64,000 bases of DNA. Origin: Chromobotia macracanthus (taxonomy: Eukaryota; Chordata; Actinopteri; Cypriniformes; Botiidae). The position numbers and the translations under genes are program-made. The stretch is from the NCBI GenBank assembly GCA_036877525.1, contig JAZGTH010000139.1:447501-511500 (forward strand), given 5' to 3'. Shown here piece by piece: positions 57,061 through 64,000 of the stretch (its first letter is position 1; every line of letters starts with the position of its first letter). Under the pieces are notes generated by a model. It was not told the DNA's origin. It was given only the letters and a program-made list of their open reading frames with translations, and made no database searches.

Positions 57061-58851
57061 GTGTGCCTTCTTCTCTCGGAAGCTAACCCCGCTGAGTTTA
57101 ATTATGATGTGGGAAACAAAGAGCTTCTGTCAATGAAGGCTGCCATGGAAGAGTGGAGACATTGGCTCGAGGGGGCAGCTCATCCTTTTCAAGTTATCAC
57201 GGACCATAAGAACCTTGAGTATGTCAAGTCTGCTCGACGTCTGAATTCACGCCAGGCAAGATGGTCTCTGTTCTTTTCACGATTCCATTTTACAGTCACT
57301 TATCGTCCAGGCTCCAAGAATAGCAAGGCAGATGCACTATCCAGGCGCCATGATCCCCCACGACAGAACTACAATCCTGAACCCATCCTAAGTCCAGCCT
57401 TGTTTGTTGCTCCGGTCAACTGGGACATAATGGAGGAAATTCACCAGGCCGTCCTCACAGAACCATCACCAACGAACTGCCCCCCTTCCAAACAATATGT
57501 TCCCCAGACACTACGTCACCGGGTCATCCAGTGGGTCCACACATCACTCAGCACGGGACATCCCGGCATTTCACGAACCCTTAAACTTGTGCAGAATTCC
57601 TTCTGGTGGCCTTCAATGACCAAAGATGTGGCCAATTATGTCAAGTCTTGCTCCATCTGTGCCCAGTCCAAGACTCCCAGGGACCTGCCGACGGGACTTC
57701 TACAGCCTCTCCCGATTCCCCAACGACCTTGGTCTCACCTCTCCATCGACTTCATCACTGACTTACCCCTGTCTGATGGTTACACCACAATCCTGGTCAT
57801 CGTCGACCGCTTCTCCAAAGCCTGTCGTCTGGTTCCATTAAAAGGATTACCTACTGCCATGGAGACTGCTCAAGCCATGTTCCACCATGTCTTTCGAAAC
57901 TATGGTCTACCTGAAGACATTGTATCAGATCGAGGAACTCAGTTCACCTCTCAGGTTTGGAAATCCTTTTGTAACCTTTTAGATATCAATGTGAGTTTAA
58001 CCTCTGGCTATCATCCGCAGTCAAACGGTCAGGTGGAGAGGCTGAACCAAGAGATCGGCAGGTACCTGCGGACTTACTGCAGCCGCGAACAACATCGCTG
58101 GGCTGAATTTCTCCCTTGGACCGAGTATGCCCAGAACTCACTCACGCACTCCTCTACAGGACTCACACCATTTCAATGTGTGCTGGGTTACCAGCCTCCC
58201 CTGTTCCCGTGGTCAGGAGAACCATCGTCTGTGCCTGCTGTTAACGACTGGATTCGTAACAGTGAGAGGGTGTGGGACAGTGCCCATGTACGGCTTCAAC
58301 GCGCTGTGAGGAGGCAGGAGATTAACGCTAACCGTCACCGTCGCCCACACCCTCCATACCAACCTGGACAAAGGGTCTGGCTCTCCACGAGGGATCTCAA
58401 GCTACGTCTGCCGAGCAGGAAGCTCTCTCCCAGGTATGTTGGCCCATTTAAAATCATAAGACAGATTAATGAGGTCACTTACCAATTAGAGCTTCCTGCT
58501 GACTACCGCATCTCTCCTTCTTTCCATGTGTCACTCCTCAAACCTTTCCACCGGGACGCTGACCCCGAGGCCATATTGCAGGAGCCACCACCACCGCTGG
58601 ACATTGGCGGAACGCCGGCCTACAAGGTGAACGTCTTGCTTGACTCACGGCGAAGAGGGGGTCAGTTACAATACCTGGTGGATTGGGAGGGATACGGCCC
58701 AGAGGAGAGATCGTGGGTAGCGGCAGTGGACATTCTGGATCCTCGCTCACGGAGGAGTTTCATCGAGCCAGACCTGACCGTCCAGCACCACGTCCACGGG
58801 GACGCCCACGTAGAGCACCTGGAGGTGCTCCTAGAGGGGGGGGTTCTGTAA
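57061..58851 (+). pseudogene. RNase H-integrase-chromodomain frame of gypsy copy 2
   Basis: A second open frame, with a short bridging frame (56888-57136) between two lesions. RNase H remnants (ITDHKNLEYVKSARRLNSRQ), integrase HHCC (HTSLSTGHPGISRT, CSICAQSK), catalytic core (DFITDLPLSDGY, DRGTQFTSQVWKSF), and C-terminal chromodomain YLVDWEGYGPEERSWVAAVD. The chromodomain places it with chromoviruses. It ends just after the polypurine tract. Confidence 0.92.
58833..58843 (+). promoter_or_regulatory. Polypurine tract of gypsy copy 2
   Basis: agaggggggggg lies immediately before ttc and the 3' LTR, the expected plus-strand primer of LTR retrotransposons. Confidence 0.75.
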
Positions 58852-59214
58852 CATCACGCCAGCAGAGGGAGCCCTCACCGGAATACTGACTGCTCATGCT
58901 CCCTCTGCTGAACTCTGAACTTACTTCCTGTTTGGCATCTATATAAACCTTGCTGCCACATGGCCATGTTGCGAAGTATTGCCAGCTTAACACCTGACTG
59001 CTAAGCATTCTCTTTTACTGCCTGCTTTCCTGTGATTTACCTATTGTTTGGTTCTCGTTTTCTGATTTTTGCCTAGCCCCTTTGTTTGACACCTGGATTG
59101 GACTGTCTATGTTTATTACGACCCTTTGCCTGTACTTTCGACTTTGATTATGGATAACCCCAATAAACATCCGCAACTGGATCCTGCTTCAGTTTCTGCC
59201 TCAGCCCCCTTACA
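58847..59214 (+). repeat. 3' LTR of gypsy copy 2 (368 bp)
   Basis: Nearly identical to the 5' LTR; the differences I can see include gactgctaag/gactactaag and gctttcctg/gcttacctg. Confidence 0.95.
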
Positions 59215-59340
59215 CAAGGAAGCAGCTGTAAAGCGAGAGGTGAGACAATAATGTTACACAACTTATGTGAAGAATACAGGCCAAACAAGTTAAATAAAAA
59301 CACAAATACTAGAAACAGATGAGCAAATGTGGACGTATAC

Positions 59341-59594
59341 CGCTTCAGACTGTCAGCCCCAGGGGTCACGCTGGAGTGACTGACTTTAAAGTGCCCCTTC
59401 ACCAGTTTTTGGTGGTGGCAAGCAGGGTAGGTGAGAGCGGCCTTGTCGTACTCTGACAGTTTGTCCCACAGAGCGACAATCTCGCCTACCCTCTCCTGCG
59501 TGATGAACCCCTGATGTCTGAGGTCCACCAGACTCTTGGCCATGTTGACCACATGGTCATTACCAGCTCTGCCATCTGGTCCGAGGCACTCCAC
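59341..59594 (-). pseudogene. Transposase-like fossil, segment 6
   Basis: Open throughout, VECLGPDGRAGNDHVVNMAK to PGADSLKR, with acceptor ttcacag| and donor AGCG|gtatac. Confidence 0.65.
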
Positions 59595-59789
59595 CTGTGA
59601 ATAAAAGGAAATTCCTATACATCTCTCCTGTCTCGCTTATTCTGTCACATCACTCTGCAATAAAGTAATTAGCGATGAAGTAATTCCAACTTAAATCAAG
59701 TGCACGCCCCCACTGTCATGGGCTCAGGCAAGGAATGAGTCTGCTGGATCTGTGTGGGACAACAACAGACCTGGAGGTTGTGCTGCCTG

Positions 59790-60255
59790 TTACTGCATGT
59801 GTTGAGGGGGATGAAAGATCTCCAGGGGCTTACTAGCAAAGTCTAGATCCTCAAAGCCCTCATCCCCCTCCAGATCACCCTCCAAGTCCTCATCCCAAAT
59901 CCCATCTGGAGCGTCAGGATCTGCAGCAAAGTCTTCCTCATAGGCTTTGTTTGTTTGAGAATACAAGTATTCCAAACCAATGAGCTCACCTGTAGAAATA
60001 CAAAGCATGACGAACATCTGTTTTAATAACCTGTGGGGGAAATGCAGACGTTACAGCTGCTATGCACAAGCTACAGGTGCGTACAAACATTTTACCTGTG
60101 TATTCGCTAGGGTTGGTGTAATCCTTGGCCAATTTATGGCCCAGCACCTGCTCGCTCAGCACATTAATATACTGCTGCAGTTGGCCACCATAGCAGATGT
60201 CCTCTCTTCGGCCGCCTTCAACCGCAGCCACAGCACGAGCCTCGTTTCACTGAAC
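59790..60255 (-). pseudogene. Transposase-like fossil, segments 4 and 5
   Basis: Segment 4 (60255-60096) encodes GGQLQQYINVLSEQVLGHKL to YT and joins in phase to segment 5 (from 59989), GELIGLEYLYSQTNKAYEED followed by an acidic tail. A TGA occurs at the start of segment 4. Confidence 0.6.
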
Positions 60256-60379
60256 TAATCCTTCCAGCAGGTACACTTGGAAGTGCAGACCGATTGCACT
60301 CGTACCTAAAAACTAAGACAGAGAGCACTGAGCACCATGGACAACAAATGCACAAACAGCGTACATTGTTTAGAAGTCA

Positions 60380-61067
60380 TACAAACTTGACACAGTGACG
60401 TTGAACCACATGCACAGTGGTACAGGGGCAGAATGACCCCCCCTTTGTCATCTGTCCTATCTTCCTGTACAGCTGCACACCTGGAGGGTCCTGGATGCAC
60501 TCAACGTGGCGCTGCTGGGTCCGCCAGATCTCCTCCATCCTCTCCTTGTCCAGAAGCCTGATGCCCATGGTGTCTGTTGTCTCCATGTAGTCCTGAAGGA
60601 GCTGCTCAATGAGCTCCTTGGTCTCCTGGGCCCCACGGATGCGGCGGCAGCAGTGCTTCGCCAGCTCTTTGGCAGTTGGATTGCAGCCGCAGGCCTCCTG
60701 TAGCATCTGCACATCCACAGCGTCCCATTGAAAGAGGCAAGGGGAGAGGCGTCCCATGAAGGGGCTGCACAGCGGGTGGCTGTCTGTGGTGACCCTGAGT
60801 GCAATTCGACGCATAAAGTGCCACACATCCAGCCTGACACTCAGCTGATCCCACTCGCTGAACATCACGACCGCCCTGCCTTTGCTGCCAGCAGAGCAGC
60901 AGTCCCGGTCCACATAAAGGACTTGTGGCGGAGCTTCTCCAGCTTGGCGGTAGCGCTCCACAAGTCCAGCACAGATGGGAAGCAGGCCTTTACCCTCTGC
61001 CTCTGTGAGGACGCACATCAGAACCTGCCCATCCTTGTTTCCCACGTCCGGCAAGCTTCTTGGTGAC
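60380..61067 (-). pseudogene. Transposase-like fossil, segment 3 (DDE-like core)
   Basis: Acceptor tttcag| at 61068. Contains VGNKDGQVLMCVLTEAEGKG, PPQVLYVDRDCCSAGSKG and LSVRLDVWHFMRRIALRV, with Asp residues spaced as in a DDE nuclease core. The frame changes near the start, and a 7-G run at about 60437-60443 shifts the frame before YHCACGSTSL. Confidence 0.7.
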
Positions 61068-61149
61068 CTGAAAGTGGATGACAAGAAAACACTTGTATCA
61101 AAATCACTGACGATTATTGGCCTGTATGTTTGCAACAAAAAATCCGTCG

Positions 61150-61479
61150 TAATTTTGGGTGGAGTCCATCTTCAGGATGGAGCCATACGTGGAGGTAACC
61201 CTGGCCTTCAATTCTGGCAGGCGTGTCAGTGCATATTTTGCATATACCGACAACAACCATGATAGACAAGGCACAGGCACCCTCTGTGGCAGCTGGGTGA
61301 CGAGACGGCTGGGGTCTGTGGCCTGGGCCATGAACTTCCCCAGCACAGAGAGGTACTTGGCTGACTGGGCCAGCCATAGCTCTCTTTGTCTGATGCACAG
61401 GTGTCTGCACAGGGCGGTGGCACTATTGCGCAGCGTGCGTCCCCGCATCAGCCTCACGACCTCCTTGTCACAAGACAAC
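61150..61479 (-). pseudogene. Transposase-like fossil, segment 2
   Basis: After acceptor acacag| it encodes LSCDKEVVRLMRGRTLRNSA through LGKFMAQATDPSRL to SILKMDSTQ. No good GT donor is visible at the expected end. Confidence 0.65.
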
Positions 61480-61566
61480 CTGTGTGTAGTGAAGAACAAA
61501 CCACAGCACAGACCACAGTACAAGTTTGTAAAGATTTTTCATTACGTTACGGTACATGCTGCCAAC

Positions 61567-61688
61567 TTGTATGTAAAGACCATGGGAAAGTCCTTGTGGT
61601 GGACAGGATCCAACTGGTCTATGACGTCCCGTGACCAGGCTGCCAGCTTCTTTTTACAGGAGCGGCACTCAAGGTACTCCGTCGCCAT
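61567..61688 (-). pseudogene. Transposase-like fossil, segment 1
   Basis: Encodes MATEYLECRSCKKKLAAWSR to FPMVFTY. Donor ACAA|gttggc splits a Lys codon completed by the next segment. Upstream in-frame residues suggest that the exon extends further, so this Met may not be the true start. Confidence 0.65.
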
Positions 61689-61705
61689 GAAATACCACCC
61701 ACATA

Positions 61706-62818
61706 CGATTAACACAACTACTGTTTGCTACTGCTAGACATTAGTATTTTTAGCCATTAAGCATTAGTAATCTGTTAGAGGAGTAATAATGTGCCAGGTA
61801 TACAGAAGGTGCACAAAGGTATGACAACAAAATGATTGACAAACACACAGCTGTGTGTGGCAGCAGTAAATCAAAGTTAGTTGCCCAAAGCTGACAAGAA
61901 AAATGGAGTGAAGGAAAAAGTGTAAATGGACTGGCCAGAGTGTAAAAAGCAAAAATGTATCAAAAGTGCAGGAAAGAAATGAAAAAGCCAGGTTACAGCT
62001 GGCATGATTGGAAGGTGTTATACACCTCCTACCTTACTGTTTCCAAAAACCATCATCTTAAACATTTGAGGCACAAATATTCATGGTTTACTACTGTAGT
62101 AAAACCACAGTAACTTGCTTTATTATAACTTTATTACAATAACCAGATTTTTTGCCATTAAATTGGTAGTTAAACCCTGAAGATGGTAATATTTAACGAT
62201 CTACCCAATAAATACACAAGGTAACTAAACTTTCACAACAATAACACCTTGTTTATTTCTAATAAATGATGTTTTAATCACTGCACTACTGTATTTACCT
62301 CAGTTAATGTACAACGCCTAAGGCAAAAGTGACACTGTAGGTCTTAATGAACAACGGATGTTTTACAGCCCGATTTGCGATTTTTATCTGCAGTCGACAG
62401 TCACAGTTAAAATACAGTTAAAATGATTTACACGACATTCGTCGCTTACAACCGAAGTACACAGAAGGCATGCAAGTACTAGATCGCTCTTACCTGCCGA
62501 GTCAAAATGGTAAAAAAGCAATGTCATGTAAAGGTACAAAAGTGACAGCACGTCTATCAATGTCAACACCACAAAGCGCTGTACAGTAATGACGCTACTC
62601 TACCACCGCTTTGCAAATCGCGCTACCTGTGAACACGCCCAGCAACCAATTGGGGATGACGCTAATTTGGGACCTCAAAATGGGCAAATGGCAAGTATAG
62701 CATATCGGACATGTAAATTTGGAACCCTCCAGTGGACCAATCACAATCAATGCTTCCAGGCCAATCAGGAAGCAGGGAATTTGGGAAATGGGAAACCAAA
62801 TTGGAGCCGAAGATCGGC
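61706..62818. other. AT-rich DNA right of the transposase-like fossil
   Basis: No gene is seen. 62570-62660 is richer in GC. I found no convincing inverted partner of the fossil's left flank. Confidence 0.45.
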
Positions 62819-64000
62819 CCAGCGGGGGCGCAATCACATTCGGAGACCATTCAGTTCTACGTCATACCTTCCTCTAAGTATGCTATCATCCTGGGATTAC
62901 CCTGTTTACACCTGCACGATCCAGTGATTTCTTGGAGAGATGCACAGATACTACAGTGGGGTCCTTCATGTCATGATTCCTGCCGGGCCAAACTACAACA
63001 TGCTAACACTAGAACAATCAACATTACGATGCAACCAGTCCTTACCTCAAGTGTTCTGCCTGAATACTCAGATTTACTCTAAGCCTTTAGTAAAAGGAAG
63101 GCACAACTACCTCCTCATCGTTCAATCAACTGTGCCATTGATCTCGTCCCTGGTGCCACGCCTCCTAAGGGTTGGATCTTCCCTTTGTCTCAACCTGAGT
63201 CTGAGGCTATGAAAGATTACATAGAAGAAGAGTTTAGTAAGGGTTTCATCCGGCCTTCCAATTCACCCGCAGCCACTGGCTTCTTCTTCATCAAGAAGAA
63301 AGATGGAGTTCAGAGACAGTGTATTGATTATCAGGGGCTAAACAAAGTCACCATTAAGTTCCGCAAACCTATTCTGCTAAGTCCGGTGGCCCTTAAACAA
63401 CTGAGACAGGCCAAGTACTACACTAAATTGGATCTTCGAAGTGCCTACAACCTGATCCGAATTAAGGAAGGAGATGAATGAAAGCCGGCTTTCTTGACAT
63501 CTACTGGTCACTACGAATATCTAGTCATGCCATTTGGATTAGCTAACAGTCCCTCTGTATTCCAGTCATTTATGAACGATATCTTCCGTGATATGCTAGA
63601 TGGGTAGGGTTAGGGAAATGGGTAATTGTCTACATTGATGACATCCTGATTTATTTGAACACGCTGGAGGAACATACTGTGCACGTCAGATCATTTCCCA
63701 GACGCCTAATCAAATATCAGTTGTACACCAAAGAAGCGAAATGCGAATTTCATCAAACAAGTACTTTATTTCTGGGTTACATTATTAGCCAAGAGGGAGA
63801 TGGATGACAAGAAAGTACAAGCAGTCACCAAATGGCCTTAACCGAACACTGTGAAACAGTTACAACGATTCGTGGGTTTTGCCAACTTATATAGGCATTT
63901 CATACGCAACTTCAGCATGGTGTCATTCATCCAAATTGGCTTGGACACCAGAGGCACAACAAGCTTTTTCAGATCTTAAGAACCATTTCACCTCAGCCCC
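62819..64000 (+). pseudogene. Ty3/gypsy pol remnant running off the window
   Basis: Protease end (FYVIPSSKYAIILGLPCLHL, DPVISW) leads through a linker to RT: EAMKDYIEEEFSKGFIRPSN, SPAATGFFFIKKKDGVQRQC, YYTKLDLRSAYNLIRIKEGD. A TGA at 63479-63481 lies where relatives have Trp. Further stops and frame changes follow. It is a family distinct from copies 1 and 2 and closer in wording to the element at 25148. No LTR is inside the window. Confidence 0.88.

Larger units (their letters stand above)
54225..59214 (+). mobile_element. Ty3/gypsy chromovirus copy 2 (plus), young but frame-broken
   Basis: LTRs of 368 bp each (54225-54592; 58847-59214) differ at only a few positions and begin TG and end CA. 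The 5-bp target duplication CAAGG flanks it (54220-54224, 59215-59219). Order: gag, protease, RT, RNase H, integrase, chromodomain, then a polypurine tract. Two frame breaks (near 56890 and 57085) leave it non-autonomous. Confidence 0.96.
53644..61688 (-). pseudogene. Transposase-like multi-exon gene fossil, split by a gypsy insertion
   Basis: At least eight exon-like segments on the minus strand match, as I recall, a large uncharacterised family in fish genomes with a DDE-like core and Cys-rich ends: 61688-61567, 61479-about 61150, 61067-about 60380, about 60255-60096, 59989-about 59790, 59594-59341, 59225-59215 plus 54219-54024, and 53940-53644. Motifs: MATEYLECRSCKKK, LSCDKEVVRLMR, QVLYVDRDCC, RLDVWHFMRR, GELIGLEYLY, ALTYPACHHQKL, YICQRCGQPKTKEFGHSQYR. 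Lesions: a frame change near 61050, a 7-G run at about 60437-60443 where the frame shifts, a stop at the start of the fourth segment, and the gypsy insertion. I cannot tell whether it was a mobile element or a host gene. Confidence 0.7.

Overview
This window is vertebrate nuclear DNA, most likely from a cyprinid-type teleost. The genes are split by GT-AG introns, the intergenic DNA is AT-rich, and the mobile elements are typical of carp-like fish: a MITE opening with 'aagggatagttcaccc', tRNA-derived SINEs with an L2-like tail, Tc1 elements with TIRs of about 200 bp, and Tf1/sushi-type chromoviruses. No prokaryotic genes, CRISPR arrays or rRNA/tRNA genes were recognised.

Three host genes lie on the minus strand. 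slc12a2 (NKCC1, the Na-K-2Cl cotransporter) has its first 16 coding exons between 20667 and 311, with the 3' part off the window. ctxn3 (cortexin-3) is a single coding exon at 32969-33220. prrc1 has eight coding exons between 43627 and 36501 that add up to 1278 bp (425 codons plus stop). The order prrc1-ctxn3-slc12a2 matches what I recall of human 5q23, which supports orthology. The reading frame closes at every exon junction; one slc12a2 intron uses a GC-AG donor.

Intergenic and intronic DNA: a 13-copy minisatellite lies in slc12a2 intron 1, and a (TA)n tract sits about 400 bp upstream of the slc12a2 ATG. A Tc1-like element with an L2 fragment inside it is at 22.6-24.7 kb. A decayed Ty3/gypsy element and related solo LTRs lie between 25 and 35 kb. 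A 33-bp minisatellite of about 57 units begins exactly at the 5' splice site of the first coding exon of prrc1.

The right third (45-64 kb) is nested mobile DNA: a LINE reverse-transcriptase fragment, a DIRS-type tyrosine-recombinase retroelement fragment, and two copies of one Ty3/gypsy chromovirus in opposite orientation (46995-52158 minus; 54225-59214 plus). The plus copy has identical-length 368-bp LTRs and a CAAGG target duplication. It is inserted in an exon of an older multi-exon, transposase-like gene fossil (53644-61688, minus). A further gypsy pol remnant runs off the right edge. The plus chromovirus shows a signature of self-primed reverse transcription: 10 nt just downstream of the 5' LTR are exactly complementary to 10 nt about 30 bp after the LTR TATA box.
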